From: Alphaproteobacteria bacterium | Lineage (GTDB): Bacteria > Pseudomonadota > Alphaproteobacteria > Acetobacterales > Acetobacteraceae | Reading direction: 5' to 3' | Length of the DNA stretch: 64,000 nt | NCBI GenBank assembly: GCA_026400815.1 | Contig: JAPLOI010000009.1 | Span: forward strand, 41,391 to 105,390 | Shown here: positions 9,151 to 17,402 of the stretch, piece after piece | Layout of the letters: every line of letters begins with the position of its first letter | Position numbering within the stretch: the first letter of the stretch is position 1 | Translations under genes and position numbers: made by a program | The notes under the pieces: generated by a model | Database searches by the model: none | What the model was told of the DNA's origin: nothing | The model's input: the letters and a program-made list of their open reading frames with translations, nothing else

Positions 9151-9164
9151 AAAGGAGGTGATCC
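9151..9164 (+). promoter_or_regulatory. Shine-Dalgarno fully complementary to the 16S 3' tail
   Basis: AAAGGAGGTGATCC is the exact reverse complement of the usual bacterial 16S rRNA 3' end (GGATCACCTCCTTT). The GGAGG core is seven bases before a GTG start at 9166. Fourteen continuous complementary bases is far more than an ordinary ribosome binding site offers. Confidence 0.8.
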
Positions 9165-9165
9165 A

Positions 9166-9237
9166 GTGTCTCATTGCTCTTGGTGCCGTATGACTGGCGC
9201 GACCTGGGTCTCTGTCTCCCTCACGGTGGCAGGGTAA
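9166..9237 (+). CDS. 23-residue Cys/Trp-containing small protein
   Basis: GTG 9166 to TAA 9235 encodes MSHCSWCRMTGATWVSVSLT plus VAG. It has a CxxC pair, two Trp and a C-terminal hydrophobic stretch. The Shine-Dalgarno is the strongest possible, and an intrinsic terminator follows 36 bases after the stop, so this looks like a short, self-contained, translated transcript. It is not an obvious leader peptide, because no plus-strand gene follows before 12339. TGGCAG (9227-9232) can pair with CTGCCA (9259-9264) across the stop codon. I do not recognise the family. The RNA, rather than the peptide, could be the functional product. Confidence 0.55.
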   Translation: MSHCSWCRMTGATWVSVSLTVAG

Positions 9238-9272
9238 TCTCCGTCCGACAGCTTACGGCTGCCAGACAATGG

Positions 9273-9307
9273 AAGGCCTCGGGGGCAACCCCGGGGCCTT
9301 CGCTTTT
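9273..9307 (+). terminator. Terminator after the small ORF
   Basis: Arms AAGGCCTCGGGG (9273-9284) and CCCCGGGGCCTT (9289-9300), with one mismatch and a GCAA tetraloop, are followed by CGCTTTT. The structure fits an intrinsic terminator for the short transcript carrying the 23-codon ORF. Confidence 0.85.
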
Positions 9308-9440
9308 GGTGGGCTGTGGATGCGGCACGGCTCGCTTCTCGTCTCGCTTCCACCCCGGCCGGTAGGGGGCGTCATGCCCGAAGCACCAGCGTCCCGCACC
9401 GCCGTTCCACCAGGCCTGTGCCCCATGCCGGCGCGCAAAC

Positions 9441-9473
9441 ACGAAAAAGGGCGGCCCCTGCGGGCCGCCCTTT
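9441..9473 (-). terminator. Terminator of the F0 ATP synthase operon
   Basis: Read on the minus strand, AAAGGGCGGCCC pairs with GGGCCGCCCTTT around a four-base loop, and TTTTTCGT follows. It lies 25 bases beyond the atpF stop. The segment 9308-9440 between the two terminators shows no gene. Confidence 0.9.
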
Positions 9474-9497
9474 CGTCGTTCGATCAGTCGTGGTGGG

Positions 9498-10013
9498 TTA
9501 GGCCGCGCGCTTCGGCGCCAGGGCCGTCGGCAGGCTCGCAATCGCCCGATCCACCAGCGCGCCGCCGGCTTCCGGGGTCAGGCTCGCGCGAATCACGTTC
9601 TCGGCGGCAACGGCAGCCACTTCGGCAGCGATGCTGCGAACATCGTCCACAGCCGCCTTCTCCGCGGTCGTGATCCGGTCCACGGCCATCTTCTCGCGCC
9701 GCGCTGCAGAGGCTTCCGCCTCGGCCGCCGCACTTGCCGCGAGCTGCTGCGCCTGCGCCCGGGCACCGTCCAGCAGCGCCTTGGCATCGGCCATCGCCTG
9801 CTCGCGGCGCTTCTTCGCATCCGCCAGCAACGCCTCAGCCTCGCTGCGCAGCTTCTGCGCCTCGGCCAGTTCGGTGCGGACCTGATCGGCGCGCTTGTCC
9901 AGGATCGCGGTCAGCGCCGCCCAGATCTTCGAGCCGAACAGGATGAAGAAGATGAAGAACGCCGCGGCGACCCACGTCTTCGGATCGTCCCAGAACCCGT
10001 ATTGGTGATCCAT
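9498..10013 (-). CDS. atpF: ATP synthase F0 subunit b
   Basis: Peripheral stalk subunit b of 171 residues, holding the F1 head against rotation. One N-terminal membrane helix (WVAAAFFIFFILFGSKIWAAL) is followed by a long charged, Ala-rich coiled coil. The start MDHQYGFWDDPKTWV is chosen because GAGGAGG lies just upstream at the right spacing. An upstream extension in the same frame overlaps the b' gene and has no family resemblance. It is the last gene of the operon atpI-atpB-atpE-b'-b, and the intrinsic terminator at 9441-9473 follows. Confidence 0.95.
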   Translation of the reverse strand: MDHQYGFWDDPKTWVAAAFFIFFILFGSKIWAALTAILDKRADQVRTELAEAQKLRSEAEALLADAKKRREQAMADAKALLDGARAQAQQLAASAAAEAEASAARREKMAVDRITTAEKAAVDDVRSIAAEVAAVAAENVIRASLTPEAGGALVDRAIASLPTALAPKRAA

Positions 10014-10023
10014 CGTCCCCTCC

Positions 10024-10656
10024 TCAGCCGCGCCGGGCCGCGAGTGCCGCGTCCACCGCCTGCTCCACCGAAGCCGAGGCCGGCGCCGCACCCACAAGGC
10101 GGGTGACAACGGCGGAAGCGGTATCGGTCGCCACGTTGCGCAGCGCCCCCATGGCAGAGGCGCGGGCGGCGGCAATGCGCTGCTCGGCTTCGGCCAGCTG
10201 CTTCTCCAGGCGCGCGTTCAGGCTTGCGGCCTGCGCGGCGGCTGCCTGGGTGGCGGCGGTCACGGCGGTGTTGATCTCGGCCTGCGCCGTTGCCTGCGCC
10301 TCACGCGTTGCCGCGGTCAGCTCCGCCACCGCCGCATCGGCCGAAGCCTTGGCGGCATGCGCGGCCTGAAGGTCGGCCTGGATCCGGTTGGCACGCATCT
10401 CCAGCACCGCACCCACCTGCGGCAGTGCCCAGCGGGACAGCAGCAGGTAGAGCACGAAGAAGATGATCGCCAGCCAAACCACCTGCGAGATGGTCAGCGG
10501 GTTGGCGAAGTCGAGCTGCGGCATGCCGCCCTTCTTCTCGCCAGCCGCCGCGGCCGCAAGCGCCGTATGCGCGGCGCCCATGCCGGCCAGGAGCGCGGCA
10601 GTCGCCGCGCCCCCGAGGGCAAGCTTCCCAAGCGGGAATGTCATCGGGCGGAGCAT
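10024..10656 (-). CDS. atpF': ATP synthase F0 subunit b'
   Basis: Second, non-identical stalk subunit (b') of 210 residues, found in alphaproteobacteria and phototrophs, where b and b' form a heterodimer. A signal-like N-terminal hydrophobic segment precedes GMPQLDFANPLTISQVVWLA, which matches the b' membrane entry, and an Ala/Glu-rich coiled coil follows. GGAGGGG lies six bases upstream of the chosen ATG. The gene sits ten bases upstream of atpF and 17 bases downstream of atpE. Confidence 0.93.
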   Translation of the reverse strand: MLRPMTFPLGKLALGGAATAALLAGMGAAHTALAAAAAGEKKGGMPQLDFANPLTISQVVWLAIIFFVLYLLLSRWALPQVGAVLEMRANRIQADLQAAHAAKASADAAVAELTAATREAQATAQAEINTAVTAATQAAAAQAASLNARLEKQLAEAEQRIAAARASAMGALRNVATDTASAVVTRLVGAAPASASVEQAVDAALAARRG

Positions 10657-10673
10657 GTCCGCTCCCCTCCGGA

Positions 10674-10898
10674 TCAGGTGAAGAGGATCAGGAACGCGAT
10701 CAGCAGCGCGAACAGCGCCACGGCTTCCGTCACGGCGAAGCCGAGAATGCCGATGCCGAAAACCTGGTCGCGGGCAGACGGGTTACGGGCAACGCTCGCC
10801 ACCAGCGAAGCGAAGATGTTGCCAATGCCGATGCCGACACCCGCGAGCGCGAGCATGGCGATACCGGCACCGAGAGCCTTGGCGGCAGCAACTTCCAT
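10674..10898 (-). CDS. atpE: ATP synthase F0 subunit c
   Basis: The 74-residue proteolipid that forms the rotating c-ring. Two membrane helices are joined by the conserved polar loop (ARNPSARDQ). The proton-carrying Glu is in helix two ([14 protein letters not shown]). The Gly-rich first helix ([15 protein letters not shown]) is typical of H+-translocating rings, and no sodium-binding signature is apparent. It lies between atpB and the b' gene in the F0 operon. Confidence 0.96.
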   Translation of the reverse strand: MEVAAAKALGAGIAMLALAGVGIGIGNIFASLVASVARNPSARDQVFGIGILGFAVTEAVALFALLIAFLILFT

Positions 10899-10953
10899 GG
10901 GAGTCAGTCCTTCCTAGTTCAGAAGAGAGGTTGGGGTCTGTTCAGCCGGCAGA

Positions 10954-11709
10954 TCAGTGCAGGTGCACCGAGTCGTGCAGGTAGATGCAGGTCAGGATGG
11001 CGAACACATAAGCCTGCAGGAACGCCACCAGGAATTCGAAGCCGATCAGGATCACGTTCAGCGCCAGCGGCGCCGCGGCCCCGATCACCCCGATCGTGCC
11101 CGCGCCGGCCATCATCACCACGAAGGTGGCGAACACCTTCAGCATCACGTGGCCGGCCACCATGTTGGCGAACAGACGGACAGAGAGGCTGAGCGGACGC
11201 GAGAGATAGGAGATCACCTCCACCGGGATGATCAGCGGCGCCAATGCCTTCGGCGCGCCCGGCGGGAAGAAGTAGCTGAAGAAGTGCAGCCCGTGGATGC
11301 GCAGCGCCACCACCGTCACCACCGTGATCACCAGGAGCGCCAGCGCCATCGTTACCGCGATGTGGCTGGTGTAGGTGAAGGCCCAGGGCAGCATGCCCAG
11401 CAGGTTGCCCATCAGCACGAAGAAGAACAGCGTGAACACGAAGGGGAAGTAGCTGCGCCCTTCCGGCCCGATCTGGTCCGTGCACATCTTGAGGATGTTC
11501 TCGTAGGCCAGCTCGGCCAGCGCCTGCAGCCGGCCCGGCACGATGGCGCGCGGCTTGGCACCCAGCACCAGCATGCCGATGGTCAGCAGGCCGGCGATCA
11601 CCATGAACAGGTTCGCCTGGGTGAAGTTCACCGAGCTGCCCACCACGCCCAGAGCGGGCGTAAGAGTGAACTGGCTGAGCGCGTCGATCGCTTGTCCCTG
11701 GGCGGCCAC
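10954..11709 (-). CDS. atpB: ATP synthase F0 subunit a
   Basis: Membrane subunit a, which carries the two proton half-channels against the c-ring. The essential Arg is in PLSLSVRLFANMVAGH. Several hydrophobic helices are visible and the C-terminus is short. GTG 11709 is chosen because AAAGGA lies seven bases upstream and the resulting 251 residues fit the family. The frame stays open to another GTG at 11763, which would add 18 basic residues not typical of the family. It is the second gene of the minus-strand F0 operon. Confidence 0.93.
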   Translation of the reverse strand: MAAQGQAIDALSQFTLTPALGVVGSSVNFTQANLFMVIAGLLTIGMLVLGAKPRAIVPGRLQALAELAYENILKMCTDQIGPEGRSYFPFVFTLFFFVLMGNLLGMLPWAFTYTSHIAVTMALALLVITVVTVVALRIHGLHFFSYFFPPGAPKALAPLIIPVEVISYLSRPLSLSVRLFANMVAGHVMLKVFATFVVMMAGAGTIGVIGAAAPLALNVILIGFEFLVAFLQAYVFAILTCIYLHDSVHLH

Positions 11710-11811
11710 CGCAACGTCCTTTGCGCCACACGGCCGCCGGAGCGGCCGAAAGATCCTACTCACGCTTCCATTACGGCGGGCACGGCCCGCGCGGCAACGG
11801 CTAGTCCGAAT

Positions 11812-12186
11812 TCATTTGGCCGGAGGCTTGGGCGGCGACACCAGCCGCCACACATTGGCCACCCCGGCCGCACCCCCCAGCACGAAGAACAGCATCAGCA
11901 ACCAAGGGCGGGTGCCAAGCCATCCGTCCAGGAACCAACCGATGGCAACCGCCACGGCCAGTGCAGAGACAAGCTCGATCCCTACACGCATACCCATCCC
12001 GAGCGCGCTGCCCTGAGATGCCGACAGGCCAACGCCCGCGTTTGCGGCCGCCTCGTCCTGCCGTGGAGCCTCCAGCCCCTGTTTGCGCCGGGCAGCCGAC
12101 AACCGGTCCTCGAACGACGAACCCTGGCCGGCTGGGCCGGAGGATACATCGCGGGGCCGATCAATGGCGTCCCGTTCTTCGCTCAT
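11812..12186 (-). CDS. atpI: ATP synthase protein I
   Basis: A 124-residue AtpI-type protein that helps assemble the c-ring and has been linked to Mg2+ uptake. The first 60 residues are polar. Two membrane helices follow (GMRVGIELVSALAVAVAIGW and LLMLFFVLGGAAGVANVWRL). GGAG lies five bases before the ATG. It is the first gene of the F0 operon. The F1 genes are not in this window, as expected for alphaproteobacteria, where F0 and F1 are often separate. Confidence 0.9.
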   Translation of the reverse strand: MSEERDAIDRPRDVSSGPAGQGSSFEDRLSAARRKQGLEAPRQDEAAANAGVGLSASQGSALGMGMRVGIELVSALAVAVAIGWFLDGWLGTRPWLLMLFFVLGGAAGVANVWRLVSPPKPPAK

Positions 12187-12205
12187 ACGTTCTCCACCCG
12201 GCAGG

Positions 12206-12257
12206 TTGACATGCCGGAAGGCGGTCGGTTGCTACCGTCAGGGCAGGGGAGTGTCAA
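12206..12257. promoter_or_regulatory. Symmetric divergent promoter with a shared -10
   Basis: On the plus strand TTGACA (12206-12211) is 17 bases from TTGCTA (12229-12234). On the minus strand TTGACA (12257-12252) is 17 bases from TAGCAA, the same six positions 12234-12229. Two consensus -35 boxes therefore face each other around one shared -10. Leftward transcription would start about 40 bases before atpI, and rightward about 100 bases before the aminotransferase. The geometry is seen directly. Promoter activity is inferred, and the -10 itself is a weak match. Confidence 0.6.
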
Positions 12258-12338
12258 GGACGGTTGAACCCACTTTCCCACAGGCGCAAGCTGCCCTTGC
12301 CGAATTCCACGCCGCCGCTTTCGCCCCGGAGAGACAAG

Positions 12339-13670
12339 ATGAGCCGCATCCTGCACCGCAGCCAGCACGCCACGCCGCCCATCGCGGTCTCCGGCAAGGG
12401 CATGTACCTCATCGGCGCCGACGGGCGACAGATCATCGACGGTTCCGGCGGCGCCGCCGTCGCCTGCCTTGGCCATGGCGATGCGCGCGTGAACGCGGCC
12501 ATCAAGGCGCAGCTGGACCAGGTTGCCTATGTTCACACCGCCCTCTTCACCAACCAGGCCGCCGAGGACCTGGCCGACATCATCCTGGATGGCGCCCCGG
12601 GCGGCCTCTCGCATGCCTATATCTGCTCCTCGGGCTCCGAGGGCGCGGAAGCCGCCATCAAGATGGCGCGTCAGTACTTCCTGGAAATCGGCCAACCCCA
12701 GCGCACCCAGTACATCGCCCGCCGCGGCAGCTACCATGGCAACACCCTGGGCGCGCTTTCGGCCGGAGGCAACATGATGCGCCGCGCGCCCTACGCACCC
12801 CTGCTCTCGCCCAACTTCCACCATGTCTCCCCCGCCTTCGCCTACCGCTTCCAGGGCGAGGCCGAAACCGAGGCCCAGTATGTCGATCGCCTCGCCGCCG
12901 AGCTGGAGGCGGAATTCCAGCGACTCGGCCCGCAGAACGTCATCGCCTTCATGGCGGAGCCCGTCGTCGGCGCCACCACCGGCTGCGTCGCCGCCCCCCC
13001 GGGCTACTTCAAGAAGGTGCGCGAGATCTGCGACCGCCACGGCGCGCTGCTGATCCTCGATGAGGTGATGTGCGGCATGGGGCGCACCGGCACCATGCAT
13101 GCCTGGGAACAGGAAGGCATCACGCCCGACATCCAGATCGTCGCCAAGGGCCTGGGCGGCGGCTACCAGCCGATCGGCGGCATCCTCATCGGCGGCAAGG
13201 TCGTGGATGCCCTGCGCGCCGGCTCCGGCGCCTTCATGCATGGCCACACCTACCAGGCCCACCCCGTTGCCTGCGCCGCCGCACTCGCCGTGCAGAAGGT
13301 GATCCGCGAAGACAACCTGGTGGAAAACGTCCGCATCCAGGGCGAGCGCCTGTCGATGATGCTCACGGAGCGCCTGGGCAACCACCGCCATGTGGGCGAC
13401 ATCCGCGGCCGTGGCCTGTTCTGGGCCATCGAGCTGGTGCAGGACCGCGCCACCAAGCAGGTCTTCGACCCCGCCCTGAAGGTCAACGACCGCATCAAGC
13501 GCGAGGCGTTCGACCGTGGGCTGGCCATCTACCCAATGTCCGGCACGATCGACGGCAAGAACGGCGACCACGTGATCGTGGCCCCGCCCTACATCGCCCA
13601 GGCGACGGATATCGACGCCATCGTCGCCCGGCTGGGCGATGCGGTGGATGCGGCGGTGGCCTCGGTCTGA
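12339..13670 (+). CDS. Class III PLP-dependent aminotransferase
   Basis: A 443-residue fold-type I transaminase. The PLP Lys is in VAKGLGGGYQPIGG and the PLP-ring Asp in LILDEVMCGMGRTG. CSSGSEGAEAAIKMARQY is the conserved cofactor-phosphate region. GGAGAGA precedes the ATG of MSRILHRSQH. An in-frame upstream start at 12264 would add residues unlike the family. Class III enzymes act on omega-amino or other amino donors, and the substrate cannot be read from sequence. The next gene encodes a periplasmic peptide-binding protein, so the pair may belong to uptake and catabolism of an amine or amino acid. Confidence 0.88.
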   Translation: MSRILHRSQHATPPIAVSGKGMYLIGADGRQIIDGSGGAAVACLGHGDARVNAAIKAQLDQVAYVHTALFTNQAAEDLADIILDGAPGGLSHAYICSSGSEGAEAAIKMARQYFLEIGQPQRTQYIARRGSYHGNTLGALSAGGNMMRRAPYAPLLSPNFHHVSPAFAYRFQGEAETEAQYVDRLAAELEAEFQRLGPQNVIAFMAEPVVGATTGCVAAPPGYFKKVREICDRHGALLILDEVMCGMGRTGTMHAWEQEGITPDIQIVAKGLGGGYQPIGGILIGGKVVDALRAGSGAFMHGHTYQAHPVACAAALAVQKVIREDNLVENVRIQGERLSMMLTERLGNHRHVGDIRGRGLFWAIELVQDRATKQVFDPALKVNDRIKREAFDRGLAIYPMSGTIDGKNGDHVIVAPPYIAQATDIDAIVARLGDAVDAAVASV

Positions 13671-13736
13671 GTCCGCGCCCGCGCCGTCACCGCCGTATCC
13701 ACGGCAGTTGCGGCCGCCGATCCGATCTGACACGAT

Positions 13737-13757
13737 CCCTGTAATCAACAAACAGGG
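13737..13757 (+). promoter_or_regulatory. Possible RBS-masking hairpin
   Basis: CCCTGT (13737-13742) and ACAGGG (13752-13757) are perfect inverted repeats nine bases apart. The second arm contains the AGGGAG ribosome binding site of the next gene, so folding would hide it. No ligand domain or known riboswitch was recognised upstream. Control by this hairpin is a hypothesis. Confidence 0.35.
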
Positions 13758-13766
13758 AGCCTTTCG

Positions 13767-15347
13767 ATGAAGCGGCGCACATTCCTTGGTGCCGGTGCGG
13801 CCGGCGTGGCCACCACGGCCTTGCCGCGCGTGGCCGTCACCCAGCCCGCCAGCGCGCGGGTGCTGAAATTCGTTCCGCAGGCCAATCTCACCCTGCTGGA
13901 CCCGATCATCACCACCGCCGCCGTCACCTACAACCACGCCTACATGGTGTGGGACCTGCTGTACGGCGTGAACAGCAAGCTGGAAGCCAAGCCGCAGATG
14001 GCCGAGGGCCACACGGTCTCGGCCGACGGGCTCACCTGGCTTATCCGCCTGCGCGAGGGCCTGAAGTTCCACGATGGCGAGCCGGTGCGCGCCCAGGATT
14101 GCGCCGCCAGCCTGGAACGCTGGTCGATTCGCGATCCCTTCGGCCAGACGCTGCGCAAGGTTCTGGACAGCTTCGGCCACCAGGACGACCGCACGATCCG
14201 GGTGAAGCTCAAGAAGCCCTTCCCGCTGCTGATCGACGCGATCGCGCTGCAGGGCAGCTACATCATGCCGGAGCGCATGGCCAAGACCGACCCGTTCAGG
14301 CCGATCACCGAATTCGTCGGCTCCGGCCCGTTCCGGTTCATGGACAAGGAATTCGTCGCCGGCAGCAGCGCCGCCTGGCAGAAATTCGACGGCTACGTGC
14401 CCCGCCAGGAACAGCCGGATTGGTTCACCGGCGCCAAGATCGCCCATTTCGACCGGATCGAATGGAAGATCATCCCGGATGCCGCCACCGCCGCCGCCGC
14501 CCTGCAATCGGGCGAGGTGGATTGGTACGAGCAGGTGCAGGCCGACCTGGCCCCTATGCTCCGCCGCAACAACGCCATCCAGTTCGGGCCCTCGAACCCT
14601 ATGGGCTATATCGGCGGCATGCGCTTCAACCACCTGAACGCGCCGTTCAACGATGCGCGCATCCGCCGTGCCGTGCAGGTTGCCGTGAACCAGGAAGACT
14701 ACATGCAGGCGATCAACGGGGCAGACCGTTCGTCCTGGCAGGTCTGCCGGTCCCAGTTCCCGTGCGGCACCACCTACGGTAACCAGGTCAACCTCCCCAA
14801 CGTCCAGTCCGGGAACATCGAGCTGGCCAGGCGGATGATCCAGGAAGCCGGCTACAAGGGCGAGAAGGCGGTCATCATCAACCCGACCGACTTCCACACC
14901 ATCGGGCCGCTGGGCGACATCACCTTCGACATGCTGAAGAAGATCGGCATCAACGTGGAACTGGCCGCGACCGATTGGGGCACCGTGGTGCAGCGCCGCA
15001 GCAGCAAGGAAACGCCGGACAAGGGTGGCTGGAGCATCTTCCACACCTGGTTCACCGGCGCCTTCATCCTGAACCCGATCATCACGCCGCCCTATCGTGG
15101 GCTCGGCGCGGCCGGCTGGTTCGGCTGGTACGACAACCCCAAGGTGGAGGAACTCACCCAGGCCTGGCTCGACGCACCAGACGAGACCGGGCGCCTGCGC
15201 ATCGCCAATGAGATCCAGGTGGAGAACTACACCCAGGTGCCCACGGTCACGCTGGGCCAGTTCCAGATCCCAACGGCGTGGCGCAAGAGCCTCACCGGCA
15301 AGCTGGAAGCCACCGGGCCGTTGTTCTGGAATGTGAAGCGAGCCTAA
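13767..15347 (+). CDS. ABC transporter substrate-binding protein (peptide/opine type)
   Basis: A 526-residue periplasmic solute-binding protein of the SBP_bac_5 (DppA/OppA) family. The twin-arginine-like signal MKRRTFLGAGAAGVATTA suggests Tat export. Family landmarks include LREGLKFHDGEPVRAQDCAA and NPMGYIGGMRFNHLNAPFND. No permease or ATPase genes are next to it, so it either uses components encoded elsewhere or is an orphan. A possible RBS-masking hairpin precedes it. It converges on aspS, with repeat copy B in the gap. Confidence 0.92.
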   Translation: MKRRTFLGAGAAGVATTALPRVAVTQPASARVLKFVPQANLTLLDPIITTAAVTYNHAYMVWDLLYGVNSKLEAKPQMAEGHTVSADGLTWLIRLREGLKFHDGEPVRAQDCAASLERWSIRDPFGQTLRKVLDSFGHQDDRTIRVKLKKPFPLLIDAIALQGSYIMPERMAKTDPFRPITEFVGSGPFRFMDKEFVAGSSAAWQKFDGYVPRQEQPDWFTGAKIAHFDRIEWKIIPDAATAAAALQSGEVDWYEQVQADLAPMLRRNNAIQFGPSNPMGYIGGMRFNHLNAPFNDARIRRAVQVAVNQEDYMQAINGADRSSWQVCRSQFPCGTTYGNQVNLPNVQSGNIELARRMIQEAGYKGEKAVIINPTDFHTIGPLGDITFDMLKKIGINVELAATDWGTVVQRRSSKETPDKGGWSIFHTWFTGAFILNPIITPPYRGLGAAGWFGWYDNPKVEELTQAWLDAPDETGRLRIANEIQVENYTQVPTVTLGQFQIPTAWRKSLTGKLEATGPLFWNVKRA

Positions 15348-15477
15348 GGAAGAGCCTTCTTTTTTCTGAAGAAAAAAGAAGCAAAAAAGACTTCATTCGC
15401 TTGTGCCCGTGCCGGGTAACTGGCGCGGGCACAAGCGAATAAAAGTTTTTTGGTTCTTTTTTTCAAAAAAGAACCGC
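15348..15477. repeat. Convergent-gap repeat, copy B (inverted)
   Basis: This copy has the opposite orientation to copies A, C and D. The CTTC/GAAG hairpin comes first (about 15356-15381), then the core, then the GGTTC/GAACC hairpin (about 15452-15475). The core at 15395-15440 has a perfect 15-bp stem (ATTCGCTTGTGCCCG against CGGGCACAAGCGAAT), extendable by about four more pairs. Its sequence is unrelated to the cores of the other copies. It fills the whole space between two convergent stop codons. Confidence 0.88.
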
Positions 15478-17265
15478 TTAGTCTTTCTTGACCTTCGGCG
15501 GCAACGCCAGCGCCAAAGAAAGCTCCTTCAACCGCGCCGGCGGCACCTCGGCGGGCGCCCCCATCATCAGGTCTTCGCCCTGCTGGTTCAGCGGGAACAG
15601 GATCACCTCGCGGATATTCGGCTCATCGGCCAGCAGCATCACGATGCGGTCGATGCCCGGTGCCGAACCGCCATGGGGCGGCGCCCCATACCGAAATGCG
15701 TTCAGCATGCCGCCGAAGCGGGATTCCACGTCGGCCTGGGTGTAGCCGGCAATTTCGAACGCCTTCACCATGATGTCGGGCCGGTGGTTGCGGATGGCGC
15801 CGGACGAAAGCTCGATGCCGTTGCAGACGATGTCGTACTGGTAGGCCTTGATGGTCAGCGGGTCCTGCGTCAGCAGCGCCTCCATCTCGCCCTGCGGCAT
15901 GCTGAACGGGTTGTGGCTGAAGTCGATCTGCTTGGTTTCCTCGTTCAGCTCGTACATCGGGAAATCCGTGATCCAGCAGAAGCGGAACTCGCCCTGGGAG
16001 ATCAGGCCCAGCTCGTTGCCCAGCTTGGTGCGCACCAGGCCGGAGAACTTCGGCGCCTCGTCCTTTTTGCCGGCCACGAAGAAGATGCTGTCGCCGGGCT
16101 TGGCACCGGCGGCCACGCGGATGGCCTCCGCACGGTCGGCTTCCAGGTTGCGGGCGATCGGGCCCTTGGGGCCGTCGGCCTCGTACTGGATGTAGCCCAG
16201 GCCGCCCTGGCCCTCGCTGCGCGCCCATTCGTTCAGCTTGTCGAAGAAGCTGCGCGGGTTGCTGGCGGTGCCGGGGGCGGGCACGGCGCGGATGATGCCG
16301 CCGCTGGCCGCGATCTTGGCGAACAGCCCGAAGCCGGAGCCGGCGAAATGCTCCGTCACGTCGGTGATCTCGATCGGGTTGCGCAGGTCCGGCTTGTCGG
16401 AGCCGTATTTCAGCATCGAGGTGTCGTACGGGATGCGCACGAAGGGCGGCTTGGTCACGGCGCGGCCGTTCGCGAATTCCTCGAACACCCCGGCGATCAC
16501 GGGCTCGATCGTGTTGAACACGTCTTCCTGCGTCACGTAGCTCATCTCGAAATCGAGCTGGTAGAACTCGCCGGGCGAGCGGTCGGCCCGGCTGGCCTCG
16601 TCGCGGAAGCAGGGGGCGATCTGGAAGTAGCGGTCGAAGCCGGCCACCATGGCCAGCTGCTTGAACTGCTGCGGCGCCTGCGGCAGGGCGTAGAACTTGC
16701 CGGGGTGGTTGCGGGCCGGCACCAGGAAGTCGCGCGCGCCCTCGGGGCTGCTGGCGGTCAGGATCGGCGTCTGGAACTCGGTGAAGCCCGATTCGATCAT
16801 ACGGCGGCGGATGCTGGCGATCACGCCCGCCCGCAGCATGATGTTGCGGTGCATCTTCTCGCGCCGCAGGTCGATGAAGCGGTATTTCAGGCGCAGCTCG
16901 TCGGGGTATTTCTCCTCCCCGGCCACCTGCAGCGGCAGCACCTCGGCGGCGGATTGCACCGCCAGCGTCGCGGCGCGCAGCTCGATCTCGCCGGTGGGCA
17001 GGCGGGGGTTCACCGTGCCGTCCTGGCGCACCACCACGCTGCCGGTCACGGTGATCACGCTTTCCGGCCGCAGCTTGTCGATGGTCTCGAACGGCGCGGA
17101 GCCGGCGGCGAACACGATCTGGGTGATCCCGTAGTGGTCGCGCAGATCGACGAACAGCAGCCCGCCATGGTCGCGCTTGCTGTGCACCCAGCCCGAAAGG
17201 CGCGCGGTGCTGCCGGCATCGGTGGCGCGGAGCGCGCCGCAGGTATGTGTGCGGTAGGCGTGCAT
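15478..17265 (-). CDS. aspS: Aspartyl-tRNA synthetase
   Basis: Class II synthetase of 595 residues charging tRNA-Asp, and possibly tRNA-Asn if non-discriminating. An N-terminal OB-fold anticodon domain precedes class II motif 2 ([19 protein letters not shown]), the bacterial GAD insertion, and motif 3 near the C-terminus ([20 protein letters not shown]). [13 protein letters not shown] is the usual family start. The frame is open 20 codons further upstream, but those residues do not fit. Its product discrimination cannot be decided by eye. Confidence 0.96.
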   Translation of the reverse strand: MHAYRTHTCGALRATDAGSTARLSGWVHSKRDHGGLLFVDLRDHYGITQIVFAAGSAPFETIDKLRPESVITVTGSVVVRQDGTVNPRLPTGEIELRAATLAVQSAAEVLPLQVAGEEKYPDELRLKYRFIDLRREKMHRNIMLRAGVIASIRRRMIESGFTEFQTPILTASSPEGARDFLVPARNHPGKFYALPQAPQQFKQLAMVAGFDRYFQIAPCFRDEASRADRSPGEFYQLDFEMSYVTQEDVFNTIEPVIAGVFEEFANGRAVTKPPFVRIPYDTSMLKYGSDKPDLRNPIEITDVTEHFAGSGFGLFAKIAASGGIIRAVPAPGTASNPRSFFDKLNEWARSEGQGGLGYIQYEADGPKGPIARNLEADRAEAIRVAAGAKPGDSIFFVAGKKDEAPKFSGLVRTKLGNELGLISQGEFRFCWITDFPMYELNEETKQIDFSHNPFSMPQGEMEALLTQDPLTIKAYQYDIVCNGIELSSGAIRNHRPDIMVKAFEIAGYTQADVESRFGGMLNAFRYGAPPHGGSAPGIDRIVMLLADEPNIREVILFPLNQQGEDLMMGAPAEVPPARLKELSLALALPPKVKKD

Positions 17266-17402
17266 GGTCGGGAACCCCATCGGTCGAGCGGCGGCACAAC
17301 AAGCGGCGGGGCGCGCGGGTGTCAAGTCGTGCGATCCACGGGGGCGATGGACCCGGGGGGCGGGTTGGGTGATTTTGCCCTCTTGGAGTGATGGAGTGGG
17401 CG

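Noticed and set aside
9151..9164. Antisense end of a 16S rRNA gene
   Set aside because: Identity to the 16S reverse complement stops after about 16 bases and no rRNA sequence follows, so this is a ribosome binding site and not an rRNA fragment.
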